DNA of 54,151 nt from Rheinheimera mesophila (GCF_000986865.1 NZ_LAVS01000015.1:1-54151), one strand, 5' to 3'. Shown: positions 1-9,086, counted from the stretch's first letter. Made by a program: numbers and translations. Notes: generated by a model from the sequence alone, not told the origin.

Positions 1-437
1 CTTTATTATTACTATCTTTTCTCTTCATCAATGAGACAACAGTTAATTGGCTATTGGCTGTGATTGTCTGCGGGTACGGTCCTCAATCTGGCTTTGAACG
101 TGCCACTCAATATTTCACACTAGATAGTTTTTTGTTTTCAGCTTCCTTCAGAATAATTCCTTATATAGTGCTTTCTGCTGTAGCTCTTTTTTCAAGTCTT
201 AAAAATTCTGCTATCGGAAAAATCGCACTTTACAGCTCACTTGCCACTATATCCATTTTCCATTTTTGGGGTTACTGGGGTATGCAGCATTCGCTTTTTA
301 CGCCTGAACACACTTCATCTACTTCTGCATTGGCTATTATCTTTATCCCAATTCATGCCATTTGGCTTAGTGCAGTGACTGGCACATTAGGTTATGGCTT
401 AGCCAAAGTTACTAGGTTGGTTTTAAATCGTGCATAA
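1..437 (+). CDS. Membrane protein of unknown function, 5' truncated by window edge
   Basis: An open frame runs from the left edge (codons in phase with base 3) to a TAA at 435-437 with no stop, so the true start lies outside the window. The first visible codons continue a hydrophobic stretch. A TTG at 54 is in frame but has no special claim to be the start. The roughly 145 visible residues contain about four hydrophobic segments separated by short polar loops, as in a small polytopic inner-membrane protein. I recognise no family motif. The next gene begins about 90 bases downstream on the same strand, with no terminator between them. Function is unknown. Confidence 0.55.
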   Translation, partial: LLLLSFLFINETTVNWLLAVIVCGYGPQSGFERATQYFTLDSFLFSASFRIIPYIVLSAVALFSSLKNSAIGKIALYSSLATISIFHFWGYWGMQHSLFTPEHTSSTSALAIIFIPIHAIWLSAVTGTLGYGLAKVTRLVLNRA

Positions 438-529
438 CAATCAATTAACGGAACTCAGGCGTAAGGTCTAATCACCCCCATATCTGTATACTTGATACTA
501 AAACCCTGCTTATCAGGAACTTATTACAG

Positions 530-1009
530 ATGCCCTTCTCCACAAAAACCAAAGACAACGCAATGCTGGCAATTATTGCTTCTGTGGCAATGTTGGTATC
601 CGCTTGTTCAATTTATCAGAGGAAAGAGATGGTACGTAAAGCTAACCCTGCGATGTATTTTGAGATCCCTGTCACCGACATGAAGCGGGCCGTTGCGTTT
701 TACCAGCAAGTCTTCGGTTTTGATTTTCAATTCGAAGAGATCCATGGCAATCAGATGGCGTTTATACCTTTTGAGCTCGATGGCACCGGTATCAGCGGTG
801 CATTGGCGAAGGGGGAGATCTACCAACCATCCCTCAGTGGAACTCTGATCTATTTACATGCCGAAAACATCGACAACACTCTGCATCAGGTCCAATTAGC
901 TGGAGCAAAAGTACTTTTCCCTAAAACCAGGGCTGGCGGCTACTCTTATGTTGCTGAAATTGAAGACAGCGAACGCAACCGAATTGGGCTGATGGAGCCA
1001 TTACCATAA
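530..1009 (+). CDS. VOC (glyoxalase/bleomycin resistance-like) family protein with possible lipoprotein leader
   Basis: Residues from about 34 onward form one vicinal-oxygen-chelate module: an opening FEIPVTDMKRAVAFYQQVFG beta-alpha unit, a central GTLIYLHAENID strand and a closing GLMEP strand. Such single-domain proteins are usually cytosolic and their substrate is not predictable. The start is uncertain. ATG 530 has AGGA 11 bases upstream and adds a basic N-region, a hydrophobic stretch and a lipobox-like LVSAC. ATG 629 has a much better Shine-Dalgarno (GAGGAAAG, about 5 bases away) and gives a standard 126-residue VOC protein. I keep the longer frame because a clean lipobox is unlikely by chance, but the shorter product may be the main one. 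Confidence 0.7.
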   Translation: MPFSTKTKDNAMLAIIASVAMLVSACSIYQRKEMVRKANPAMYFEIPVTDMKRAVAFYQQVFGFDFQFEEIHGNQMAFIPFELDGTGISGALAKGEIYQPSLSGTLIYLHAENIDNTLHQVQLAGAKVLFPKTRAGGYSYVAEIEDSERNRIGLMEPLP

Positions 1010-1386
1010 GTCTCAGGCGAACGAAGCCTGACAAATAACTGCAGGTGGTCTGAAATGGCAACCTGCCCTAAGCTGTTAAAACAGCCTGTTGCCGCAGCCC
1101 GGAGTCGCTCTGGTCCTTTCGCCTGAACAAGAGCTTTTTGCTGTTTCTTATCGGGTTTCCGCTTTTATTTTTGTTAAAGCATTAAAACTCAATCAGTAAA
1201 TTATTCAGAAAAAACCAGGCACTCAAACTTTCCCGGCTTATTTTCCTGAATTCGCCAAAAGCATTCCCCCGACTTTATTTATAAGCTACTGATCCAGTTT
1301 GCCTGTACCACGTACAACTGTATCAACACCTTTACGGCACCGGGCCTTTGCTCAGTATCCAACAGCTAATCCCACCGAGGTACATT
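1010..1386. other. Intergenic region, no gene seen
   Basis: About 380 bases lie between the VOC gene and the chemoreceptor. A 6-bp hairpin (TCAGGC/GCCTGA, 1013-1031) lies just after the VOC stop but lacks a T-run, so it is at best a weak terminator. I see no convincing sigma-28 (flagellar) promoter for the chemoreceptor, no RNA gene and no coding frame with a plausible start. The region presumably holds the chemoreceptor promoter. Confidence 0.4.
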
Positions 1387-3006
1387 ATGACTCTGGTTCG
1401 AAAACTTATTTTTGCTTTTGCCGCTATTGTGGCGCTGGTTGCATTGTCTACTGTGATCACTCTCAATCAACTGAATAAAATGCAGCAGGCTGTTGCGCTG
1501 AATATCCATACCTTTGAAGTGATTCGTATTGCCAATAGATTGTCGGAAGCCTTCGTGAATATAGAAACAGGCCAACGGGGTTTTGTCATCACTGGCGATG
1601 AAGCCTCATTAGAGCCCTACCATCAGGGCAAACTGGAAGCAGAAAAAGATATCAAGGAACTACTGCAAAAAACCTCGGATAACCCTGAGCAACAACAAAG
1701 CTTAAAAACCATACAGGGCCTTTACAACGAGTGGTTGACTCAAGCTATTGAGCCGAGTATCAGTCAAATGCAAGCCGCAGGCACAGACACAACAGCACGC
1801 CAGGCAGTAAGGGAATTCGAGCGCCGCGGCACAGGCAAAGCCTTTATGGATAAAATTCGCCTGCAGATGGAAACTGTGCAGCAAAGAGAACGCTCGTTGT
1901 TAGACAGTCGCAGTCAGGACGCAGCTCAGGCGAAAAGTTTTGTCTTAACGACCTTGCTGATCGGTGGTTTAGTTATTCTGGTGTTCAGTGTGTTTATCGC
2001 TCTTTATCTGAAAACGTCGCTGCAAAGCAGATTGCAGGTGGCTAAGGAGTTAGTCTCCGCTGTGGCCGATGGCAAACTGACCAATACCATTGACAGCAGT
2101 GGTGGGGATGAAATAGCCGATCTGCTGAAAGCGCTGGCCAGAATGCAAACTCAGTTGCACCAACTGATGAGTCAAATCAAAACCGCGGCGGCCGATTTAA
2201 GTGGCGCCAGCTCTACTGTGGCCAGTACCACAGAACAACTTTCAGCTTCAGCCGAAGAGCAATCCAGAGCTTCGTCGTCTATCGCTGCAGCAGTGGAACA
2301 ACTCAGTGTCAGCATAGATTCCGTCTCAGCCAATGCCAGCGAAGCCCGGACTATTGCCGGAAAGTCCGGTCAACAGGCGCAACAAAGCAGTAAAGTGATT
2401 AACGACACAGTCGCCAGCATGGAGCGGATAGCTCAGGTGGTGCGTTCAGCCTCAAGCCGTATTGAAGAGCTGGGTAAACAGTCTGAACAAATCTCCTCTA
2501 TCGTCAACGTGATTAAAGGTATTGCTGATCAAACCAACTTACTGGCTCTAAACGCGGCTATCGAAGCGGCCCGGGCTGGCGAGCAAGGCCGCGGTTTTGC
2601 CGTAGTAGCGGATGAAGTACGCTTATTGGCGCAGCGCACTACTCAATCAACCACTGAAATTTCCGGCATGATAGACGTGATTTTAAGTGGCACAGTGGAT
2701 GCTGTGGGTCAGATGAGTACAGGGGTTGAACAAGTCAATATGGGGGTCGAACTAGCCGGTCAGGCGGGCAGCGCTATCGATGTTATTCAGCACAGCTTCC
2801 AGCAGGTAGTGAGTGTTGTTGAATCTATTTCGATGTCGCTACAGGAGCAAAATGCCGCCAGTAATGAAGTGGCTGGTCATATTGAACGTATCGCCACTAT
2901 GTCGGCACAAAACAGCGAAGCAACCCGCCACAACAGTGAAGTGGCGCATGAACTTCGCACTTTATCCAACGGCCTGAATCACGCCGTAGCGCGCTTTACC
3001 TTATAA
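1387..3006 (+). CDS. Methyl-accepting chemotaxis protein with CHASE3-like periplasmic domain
   Basis: This is a 539-residue transmembrane chemoreceptor. ATG 1387 is chosen because GAGG lies 6 bases upstream; the upstream in-frame TTG at 1348 has no ribosome site. TM1 is about residues 7-27 and TM2 about 184-208. The periplasmic part carries the CHASE3-type signature [13 protein letters not shown] (about 60-72). A HAMP linker follows TM2, then a long coiled-coil signalling domain whose hairpin tip ([20 protein letters not shown], 381-400) is nearly invariant in MCPs and binds CheW/CheA. No C-terminal CheR/CheB-tethering pentapeptide is present. The ligand is unknown. No che genes are nearby, so it is an orphan receptor. 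Confidence 0.95.
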   Translation: MTLVRKLIFAFAAIVALVALSTVITLNQLNKMQQAVALNIHTFEVIRIANRLSEAFVNIETGQRGFVITGDEASLEPYHQGKLEAEKDIKELLQKTSDNPEQQQSLKTIQGLYNEWLTQAIEPSISQMQAAGTDTTARQAVREFERRGTGKAFMDKIRLQMETVQQRERSLLDSRSQDAAQAKSFVLTTLLIGGLVILVFSVFIALYLKTSLQSRLQVAKELVSAVADGKLTNTIDSSGGDEIADLLKALARMQTQLHQLMSQIKTAAADLSGASSTVASTTEQLSASAEEQSRASSSIAAAVEQLSVSIDSVSANASEARTIAGKSGQQAQQSSKVINDTVASMERIAQVVRSASSRIEELGKQSEQISSIVNVIKGIADQTNLLALNAAIEAARAGEQGRGFAVVADEVRLLAQRTTQSTTEISGMIDVILSGTVDAVGQMSTGVEQVNMGVELAGQAGSAIDVIQHSFQQVVSVVESISMSLQEQNAASNEVAGHIERIATMSAQNSEATRHNSEVAHELRTLSNGLNHAVARFTL

Positions 3007-3014
3007 GTTCAAGA

Positions 3015-3048
3015 GGGCAAATCAGTTTGTTAACAGGCTGATTTGCCC
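3015..3048. terminator. 11-bp inverted repeat between convergent genes
   Basis: GGGCAAATCAG (3015-3025) and its exact reverse complement CTGATTTGCCC (3038-3048) flank a 12-base loop between the converging chemoreceptor and fbpC genes. There is no long T-run on either side. It would act as a symmetric hairpin at both transcript ends rather than a textbook intrinsic terminator. Confidence 0.55.
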
Positions 3049-3054
3049 GCTGAG

Positions 3055-4089
3055 TTAGGCTCGCGGGAACAGCACTAAGTGATCCAGCTCCAACTTAATA
3101 CCAATGCGGCTTTGTAGCTGATGATCATGATGGCTAGGCGCTAAACAATACACCTGCTCTGCCCCCTCCAACTCCAGACTGTACAGAATATGTGAGCCAC
3201 GGAAGGATTTGCCCACCACTTTGGCAGTAAAGCCGCTCTGATCGTCATGCACTATATCGTCCGGCCGCACCAGTAAATCCACGGCCGCACCAGAGGCAAA
3301 AGTCGATTGGGTCTGCGCAAATACGCCCAAGGCTGTGTACACCCTCTCATCCGCCAGCACTTCGCCTTTAAGTAAAGCACCATGCCCAACAAAGTCGGCC
3401 ACAAAACGGTTAGCAGGCTGATGATACAGCTCGTAAGCACTACCCCATTGCTGTAGCTTACCGTGTTGCATCACACCTATCTGATCGGCGATGGCAAAAG
3501 CCTCAAACTGGTCATGAGTCACCATCAAAGCGCTGATACCACGTTGTTTGATAATAGCGCGAATATCTTGTGCCAGAGCCTCACGTAGATCAGCGTCTAA
3601 GCCAGAAAAAGGCTCATCCAATAACAACACTTGTGGCTGTGGTGCTAAAGCCCGGGCTAAAGCCACCCGCTGCTGTTGGCCACCTGAGAGTTGATGCACA
3701 TAACGGTCAGCCAACGTTGGCAAGCCGACTAACGCTAATAATTCTGCGACTATCTGTTGCTGCTGCGCCTTTGGTGTTTTCTGTAAGCCAAAGGCAATAT
3801 TTTGCGCGACGGTCAAATGTGGAAACAGTGCAAAATCCTGAAATACCATACCAATGCCACGCTGTTCCGGACTGACCCGCATGCCTGGTTCTGACAGAAC
3901 CGAACCAGCCAAGACAACGGCGCCAGTTTGAACAGGTTCAAAACCTGCAATAGCGCGTAACAAGCTGGTTTTACCGCAGCCGGATGGTCCTAACAAACAG
4001 CCGATCTGGCCTTGTTGCAAAGTTAAGCTTAAGTCTTTCACCACAGTAGCCGAGCCATAGGCGATCGACACTTGTTGTAATACCAGCAC
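3055..4089 (-). CDS. fbpC: Ferric iron ABC transporter ATP-binding protein FbpC
   Basis: This is the ATPase subunit of a three-gene iron(III) importer. At 344 residues it has the N-terminal nucleotide-binding domain with Walker A GPSGCGKTS (34-42), the signature LSGGQQQRVALARAL and Walker B VLLLDEPFSGLD. A C-terminal extension of about 110 residues is consistent with the TOBE-like regulatory domain of FbpC/PotA-type ATPases. The start is a GTG whose first base overlaps the last base of the fbpB TAG stop, with GAGGAG about 8 bases upstream, so translation is coupled. It probably powers uptake of iron delivered by FbpA through FbpB. Related ATPases serve sulfate, spermidine or thiamine, and the assignment rests mainly on the neighbouring FbpA. 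Confidence 0.88.
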   Translation of the reverse strand: MLVLQQVSIAYGSATVVKDLSLTLQQGQIGCLLGPSGCGKTSLLRAIAGFEPVQTGAVVLAGSVLSEPGMRVSPEQRGIGMVFQDFALFPHLTVAQNIAFGLQKTPKAQQQQIVAELLALVGLPTLADRYVHQLSGGQQQRVALARALAPQPQVLLLDEPFSGLDADLREALAQDIRAIIKQRGISALMVTHDQFEAFAIADQIGVMQHGKLQQWGSAYELYHQPANRFVADFVGHGALLKGEVLADERVYTALGVFAQTQSTFASGAAVDLLVRPDDIVHDDQSGFTAKVVGKSFRGSHILYSLELEGAEQVYCLAPSHHDHQLQSRIGIKLELDHLVLFPRA

Positions 4090-5720
4090 TAGGTAGCTCC
4101 TCTGTTAGAACGATCCAAAGCGCGGGACAGCAGGATCACCGGAATTAACCCTATCAGTACTATGGCCAGTGCGGGCAAGGCCGCATCAGCCAGCCGCTCA
4201 TCTGAAGCCAGCTCGTAACTGCGCACCGACAAGGTATTAAAGTTAAAAGGTCGCAGCAGTAAAGTGGCTGGTAGCTCTTTAAGCACATCAACAAACACCA
4301 GCAATAAAGCACTCAGCACCGAAGCCCGCAGCAGTGGCACATGCACCCGCCTGAGCACCCCAACCGGGCTTTCGCCCAAACTGCGGGCCGCGTTGTCCAT
4401 CGAGGGGGTAATTTGCATTAAACCTGCTTCAACACTATGTAATGCCACAGCCATAAAACGCACTGTATAGGCCAACACCAGCGCGACTAAAGTGCCGGAT
4501 AACAATAAACCGGTACGAATACCAAACTGCTGCTCTGCCCACAGATCGATGGAATTATCCAAAGCCGCCAGCGGTATCATCACGCCTATGGCAATCACAG
4601 TGCCTGGTAAGGCATACCCCATAGCAGCAACACGCACCGGCAACACCAAAGACCAATGACCGGACAAACGTTTGGCATAAGCAAAGCAAATCGCCAGACT
4701 GGCGGTAACTACAGCGGTGAGAGCAGCCAGTGAAAAACTATTGATCAGCAACTGAATAAAATCGGCTGACCACAGTTGCTCTAATCTTTCCAAAGCCCAG
4801 CCCACTAACTGCAACGCCGGTAACAAAAAACCAAAAATAACAGGCGATAGACACAACAGCAGTAAACGAACACCTGCGCCCCCCTGCACTGGCTGACGGG
4901 ACTGCTCCTGCTGCTTTTGGCCTTGCTGATAAAACTTCAGTTTGCGCCTGGACCATTGCTCCAGATAAAGCAATAGCAACACAAAACTGCACAACAGCGC
5001 CGAGAGTTGCGCCGCCCCCAATTGATTGCCCATACCAAACCAGGTGCGGAAAATGCCGGTGGTAAAGGTCGTGACCCCAAAATACTGCACTGTACCGTAG
5101 TCAGCCAAAGCCTCCATCATCGCAAGGGCAGCGCCGGTTAAAATGGCAGGACGGGCCACTGGCAAAGCCACCCTCCAGAAATGCTGCCGGGGTGTCAGGC
5201 CCAGAGTGCGGCTGGCTTCAAGTAAAGAGCCGGATTGCTGGCGAAAGGCGGTACGCGCCAACATATAGACATAAGGATAAAGCACCAGCGACAACATCAG
5301 GATAGCGCCGGGCAAAGAGCGGATTTCAGGGAAATAATAATCGCCGTAAGACCAGTGAAACCAAAGCCGTAACTGACTTTGCACTGGTCCGGCAAAATCC
5401 AGTAAACCTGTGTAACTGTAGGCCATGATATAAGCCGGGATCGCCATCGGCAACAGCAATAACCACTGCACCAGAGTACGACCAACAAACTGATAACGCG
5501 CCACTGTCCAGGCGGTAAATGTCCCTATAGCAGCAGTGAATACCCCCACCCCCAACGCCAATACTAGAGAGTTGATGACGTAATCAGCCAGCACTGTATC
5601 GAGTAAATGGGTCCACAGTTCAGGCTGGGGCGTCACTAAAGAGCCAAGGATCACCAGCACAGGCACTGCCAGCAGCAAGGCGAGCAGAGTGACAGTCCGG
5701 CTGAAGAGTGGGCTGGTCAA
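4089..5720 (-). CDS. fbpB: Ferric iron ABC transporter permease FbpB (two fused permease domains)
   Basis: This 543-residue inner-membrane permease has about 12 hydrophobic segments and two binding-protein-dependent transport domains in tandem. Each carries an EAA-type loop: LEASRTLGLTPRQHFWRV in the first half and NAARSLGESPVGVLRRV in the second. Fused permeases of this length are typical of FbpB/SfuB iron transporters, so one chain forms the whole channel. The start is TTG 5720, preceded by AGGA about 10 bases upstream; no ATG nearby preserves the first transmembrane helix. It lies between fbpA (upstream, separated by a hairpin) and fbpC (overlapping by one base). Confidence 0.88.
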   Translation of the reverse strand: MTSPLFSRTVTLLALLLAVPVLVILGSLVTPQPELWTHLLDTVLADYVINSLVLALGVGVFTAAIGTFTAWTVARYQFVGRTLVQWLLLLPMAIPAYIMAYSYTGLLDFAGPVQSQLRLWFHWSYGDYYFPEIRSLPGAILMLSLVLYPYVYMLARTAFRQQSGSLLEASRTLGLTPRQHFWRVALPVARPAILTGAALAMMEALADYGTVQYFGVTTFTTGIFRTWFGMGNQLGAAQLSALLCSFVLLLLYLEQWSRRKLKFYQQGQKQQEQSRQPVQGGAGVRLLLLCLSPVIFGFLLPALQLVGWALERLEQLWSADFIQLLINSFSLAALTAVVTASLAICFAYAKRLSGHWSLVLPVRVAAMGYALPGTVIAIGVMIPLAALDNSIDLWAEQQFGIRTGLLLSGTLVALVLAYTVRFMAVALHSVEAGLMQITPSMDNAARSLGESPVGVLRRVHVPLLRASVLSALLLVFVDVLKELPATLLLRPFNFNTLSVRSYELASDERLADAALPALAIVLIGLIPVILLSRALDRSNRGAT

Positions 5721-5764
5721 ACGGGGGATATCCTTTTAAAACACTGTATCGTGAAAAACATAGC

Positions 5765-5783
5765 GGCGACCTGAAAGGTCGCC
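5765..5783 (-). other. Hairpin between fbpA and fbpB
   Basis: GGCGACC (5765-5771) and GGTCGCC (5777-5783) form a perfect 7-bp stem with a 5-base loop in the 97-base gap after fbpA. Read on the minus strand, a short T-run follows about 6 bases later. It is a candidate partial terminator or 3' stabiliser, which would let the binding-protein message outnumber that of the permease and ATPase. This is an inference from position and shape. Confidence 0.45.
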
Positions 5784-5817
5784 CGCTTCTTCGTATCAAC
5801 AAAATTACGCAGTGGAA

Positions 5818-6825
5818 TTATTTCCAGCCTGCTTTGTCCATCACCTGAATCGCCTTAGCGTTTAACTCGCCCAGAGTCGATAATTGTACCTGCTCGGCCT
5901 TAAACTGCCCAAAGGATTCAAGACGTTGGCTCCACTTCACATCTGCCACAACCGGATATTCGTGGTTCGTCACAGCATACCAGCTTTGGCTTTGAGGTTT
6001 CACCATATACTCCAGCAACTTTATCGCTTCAGCTTTGTTTGGTGCATATTTCGCTACACCAGCACCAGAGATGTTGATATGAGCTCCACGGTCCTGCTGA
6101 TTGGGCCAGAATACTTTCACAGCTTCAGCGGCGGCTTTGTCGCTCGCATCATCAAACATACCACCTAAATAGTAGGTATTGGCAATGGCAATATCACACA
6201 CACCGGCAGCCGCAGCTTTGATCTGGTCGCGGTCGCCGCCTTTAGGTGGTTGAGCGAAGTTTTTGACAAAGCCATTGGCCCAGGCCTGAGTTTTTTCCTC
6301 ACCGATTTGGGTGATCAGGGCGGCAACCATCGACTGGTTATAAATATTGTCAGATGAACGTACACAGATTTTTCCTTTCCACTTTGGGTCGGCCAAATCT
6401 TCAATAGTGCTTAACTGCTCTGGTTTGACTTTGCCCGGCACATACATAATAGGACGGGCACGTTTGGTTAAACCAAACCACTGCTGTTTAGGATCGCGTA
6501 AGTGCGCAGGAATAGCATCCGTCAGTACTTTTGAATCGACCGGCTGCAATAAACCTTGCACTTCAGCTCTGTGTAAACGCCCGACATCCGTGCTGATTAG
6601 CAGGTCTGCAGGGCTATTGCGACCTTCACTTTGCATCCGGCTGATCAGTTCATCCGGCTTACCTGTGATCAGATTCACTTTAATACCAGTGTCCTTGCTG
6701 AATTGATCCAGCATAGGTTTAATCAATTCTTCCTGACGGCCAGAATACACATTCACTTCTGCGGCCTGAGCCATAGCCGCAGTAGTGAAGGCTGCTGTAA
6801 TTAAAGATTTTTGCCAAAATTTCAT
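5818..6825 (-). CDS. fbpA: Periplasmic ferric iron-binding protein FbpA
   Basis: This 335-residue solute-binding protein begins with a signal peptide of about 21 residues ending in AMAQA. The mature protein opens with EVNVYSGRQEELIKPML, the usual start of the FbpA/SfuA/FutA family. The adjacent tyrosines Y218-Y219 in NTYYLGG match the pair that ligates Fe(III) in this family, and YSGR near the N-terminus also fits. It should capture ferric iron in the periplasm and deliver it to FbpB. It is the first gene of the operon. I see no clear Fur box in the 129 bases upstream, only a short AGAAC-T-GTTCT palindrome at 6877-6887. Confidence 0.92.
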   Translation of the reverse strand: MKFWQKSLITAAFTTAAMAQAAEVNVYSGRQEELIKPMLDQFSKDTGIKVNLITGKPDELISRMQSEGRNSPADLLISTDVGRLHRAEVQGLLQPVDSKVLTDAIPAHLRDPKQQWFGLTKRARPIMYVPGKVKPEQLSTIEDLADPKWKGKICVRSSDNIYNQSMVAALITQIGEEKTQAWANGFVKNFAQPPKGGDRDQIKAAAAGVCDIAIANTYYLGGMFDDASDKAAAEAVKVFWPNQQDRGAHINISGAGVAKYAPNKAEAIKLLEYMVKPQSQSWYAVTNHEYPVVADVKWSQRLESFGQFKAEQVQLSTLGELNAKAIQVMDKAGWK

Positions 6826-6954
6826 CGGATACTCCGTTGGGGTTCACTGAAAGTTGCCGCAGTATTACCATAAACAAGAACTGTTCTCAAATAACAAAGC
6901 CGCTTTTGCTGCAAATTACATCATCCAAGAGTTAAACCACAGCAGTTGAATTCG

Positions 6955-8442
6955 TCATGATCGCGCTGTTATACGAGTCGACGCATCGGGCAGACCATGC
7001 GCAATGGAGTGTCGCCAACTCAGTACCTGAGCATATAGCTCCCTGGCTTGCTGATTTGGAATAGCTGCCAGCGTGATGCTGCCATTGGCCGTATCGAACC
7101 TGAGCTGCACCAGTTGCTGCTTACGCAAAAATAACGATTGCACCAGTTGCACCTTTTGTACTTGCCACAAAGGTAATATCTGCCAGCACTGACTGATGCC
7201 CCCTTGCCACAGGTACAGCACCTGATCCTGCACATAAAATCCATGCCAACGCCGGTAAGCCCACCAGTCCGCCAACAACCACAAAGCCGCCATGCCAGCC
7301 AAACTACAACCTGTGCCTGGAGCGATCAGTTGGGTTTTTACCAGCAGAGCTATCAGCAGACTTAACAGGAGAATGACTCCCCCTCTAAGCCAGAGTAAAC
7401 GCCGGAAATAGACCGGAGCAAAACGCTGCCAGGCGAGTTGCTGGAGCTCAGACAAGGTTAACAGTTGTTGTGCTTCCAACTGTTGATTAACCTCATCGAT
7501 CCCTTGCCCTAACACTACAAATTTACTGCTTTGCTCCTGAGAATTAGTAAATCCATGAAAAATAACAGAGAAGTGTCCAAAAATCCGTGCCAGCCAGGGC
7601 TGATTCAGCCTAAGTAGCTGTACTCGTTTCTTTAAGATCCGTTGCGATCTTTTTAACAAGGAGCCCTGAATCAACTGCAGTTGTGTGTCATCACGCAGAA
7701 AATGCTGCGGGTAAAGCCAAATCCAGCTCATCAGTACTAAAACCAATGCAACCAACAGCAGCAGCGCAAAACTGACGGCTAGTTGCACAGTGAGACTCTG
7801 TTCCAAACCGGCCTGTTGCAGCATTTCACCGCCTTGCGCCACCAACTGCTCGCCTACTTGGCCATCAAGCTGCGACAACACCGCACCACAGACCGCCATC
7901 AAAGGTAACCACAAGTGTTTGTTGTACAGCGTAGCAAGCCAAAGACGGAAAAATGCTGTGGAGGGGCTGTGCTGTGAAGCTTGCGCGCCACCTTGCAACA
8001 AGGTTAACTGTGACGCCGTCAGGCCGGTCAGATAAAACTCCTGCTGCTGGCTACCTGCACTGTCCAGGCTGACCGTAAACAATTGCAGCGGCCGAAAATA
8101 AAATGGCTGTTGCACCTGCAACTCCTGCACCCGGGATTTTGCCAGTAGCAGATGCTCTTTTTGCAACACGCCCCGGCTTAATTCAATGCCCTTTGCAGAA
8201 ACACGAAACAAAGTGCTGCGCCAGTTCAACACCGCACTGCCGATGATCAAGAGCGCCAAAGCGGTCAGAGCGTAGGGAGCATAATGCTGAAAACGCTCGC
8301 TAAAAGATAAATAGGCACCACCGAGGATCACACCAGCCCATTGCACCACAGCTTTGACCAGCAGGGGCAGCAAAGCCCAAACCGAACAACGCTGCCACTG
8401 TTCAGCAGTGGTTTTTGGCTCAGGCATCTCAGTCCTGAGCAT
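6955..8442 (-). CDS. PH domain-containing membrane protein, YdbT-like
   Basis: This is a roughly 495-residue membrane protein of the bacterial-PH (bPH2, formerly DUF304) type. It has alternating pairs of hydrophobic segments and soluble blocks of the form LLAKSRVQELQVQQPFYFRPL, with three such PH-like modules along the chain. This is the layout of Bacillus YdbT. ATG 8442 is chosen because GGAG lies 6 bases upstream; a GTG directly before it is the only other candidate. It overlaps the end of the upstream ydbS-like gene by about 14 bases, so the two are translationally coupled. The molecular role of such pairs is poorly defined; in Bacillus they have been linked to resistance to a membrane-active peptide. 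Confidence 0.8.
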   Translation of the reverse strand: MLRTEMPEPKTTAEQWQRCSVWALLPLLVKAVVQWAGVILGGAYLSFSERFQHYAPYALTALALLIIGSAVLNWRSTLFRVSAKGIELSRGVLQKEHLLLAKSRVQELQVQQPFYFRPLQLFTVSLDSAGSQQQEFYLTGLTASQLTLLQGGAQASQHSPSTAFFRLWLATLYNKHLWLPLMAVCGAVLSQLDGQVGEQLVAQGGEMLQQAGLEQSLTVQLAVSFALLLLVALVLVLMSWIWLYPQHFLRDDTQLQLIQGSLLKRSQRILKKRVQLLRLNQPWLARIFGHFSVIFHGFTNSQEQSSKFVVLGQGIDEVNQQLEAQQLLTLSELQQLAWQRFAPVYFRRLLWLRGGVILLLSLLIALLVKTQLIAPGTGCSLAGMAALWLLADWWAYRRWHGFYVQDQVLYLWQGGISQCWQILPLWQVQKVQLVQSLFLRKQQLVQLRFDTANGSITLAAIPNQQARELYAQVLSWRHSIAHGLPDASTRITARS

Positions 8443-8962
8443 CACTGTCTCCGCGTGGGATCAACTGGCTAAGCTGCTCACTGAACGCCTGCGCTACGCC
8501 ATAATTGATATCAGCCAGCGTGGCTTCAGCATGCACACCCCCAGCGGTAAAAACTTTTAAGGTCGCAAGTCCAAAACGTTTTTGCAGTGGCCCCTGACTG
8601 ATGGTGACATGCTGCACCCTATGCAAGGGGATCAACACCGCTTTATGCCAGAGCACACCAGATTGCAGTAAAAAATCCTCAGTACGAAGTAAAAATCTGC
8701 AGTGGCGGACCGCCAGTGGTAACCAGAACCAACTGACAAGAACTATCAATCCGCTGGCACTCCCCAGCACAGGCAACAGCCAGGGGAAGTCCCACCACCA
8801 CTGCGCGGCCATGACGACGCACAATACAACCAGCAAAGTCAGAGCCCAGCTAAAGCGTCTTTTGGTTAAAGCCAGGCTGGGCAACAACAACCACTGCTCA
8901 GGTAAAGGCCCGGATAAACACTGATCATCTAAAAATCCAGTGTGAAGAAGCTGGTTCGTCAT
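8429..8962 (-). CDS. PH domain-containing membrane protein, YdbS-like
   Basis: This 177-residue protein has two adjacent transmembrane segments (about residues 38-85) followed by one bPH2 domain with the motif VLIPLHRVQHVTISQGPLQKRFGL, characteristic of YdbS partners of YdbT. ATG 8962 has AGGA about 9 bases upstream. It is first in a two-gene unit with the YdbT-like gene and is transcribed divergently from the arsenic operon. Its promoter must lie in the 124 bases shared with the arsR control region. A physical complex with the YdbT-like protein is likely but inferred. Confidence 0.8.
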   Translation of the reverse strand: MTNQLLHTGFLDDQCLSGPLPEQWLLLPSLALTKRRFSWALTLLVVLCVVMAAQWWWDFPWLLPVLGSASGLIVLVSWFWLPLAVRHCRFLLRTEDFLLQSGVLWHKAVLIPLHRVQHVTISQGPLQKRFGLATLKVFTAGGVHAEATLADINYGVAQAFSEQLSQLIPRGDSDAQD

Positions 8963-9028
8963 AGGAAAGCGTCCTTGTTTTTATTGGCTCTAGCATATCG
9001 CAAAGCGAAGTTTCGCCATAGATTTCAA

Positions 9029-9056
9029 TTTACATATGGAAAAACAGATATATACT
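9029..9056 (+). promoter_or_regulatory. Sigma-70-type promoter of the ars operon
   Basis: TTTACA (9029-9034, 5 of 6 matches to the -35 consensus) and TATACT (9051-9056, 5 of 6 to the -10) are 16 bases apart. Transcription would start near 9063, inside the inverted repeat and upstream of ATG 9087. This placement argues against translation starting at the upstream in-frame ATG 9036, which falls inside the promoter. Confidence 0.7.
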
Positions 9057-9079
9057 ACATATGGTTTTCCATATGTAGT
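9054..9079. promoter_or_regulatory. Candidate ArsR operator (perfect inverted repeat)
   Basis: ACTACATATGG (9054-9064) and its exact reverse complement CCATATGTAGT (9069-9079) flank TTTT. It overlaps the -10 box and the predicted transcription start. A third half-site TACATATGG lies at 9031-9039 within the -35 region. A winged-helix ArsR dimer bound here would block polymerase until As(III) releases it. The symmetry and position are seen; binding is inferred. Confidence 0.75.
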
Positions 9080-9086
9080 TTCGAGA

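Noticed and set aside
6871-6890. Possible Fur box upstream of fbpA
   Set aside because: Only a short AGAAC-T-GTTCT palindrome is present; it does not resemble GATAATGATAATCATTATC.
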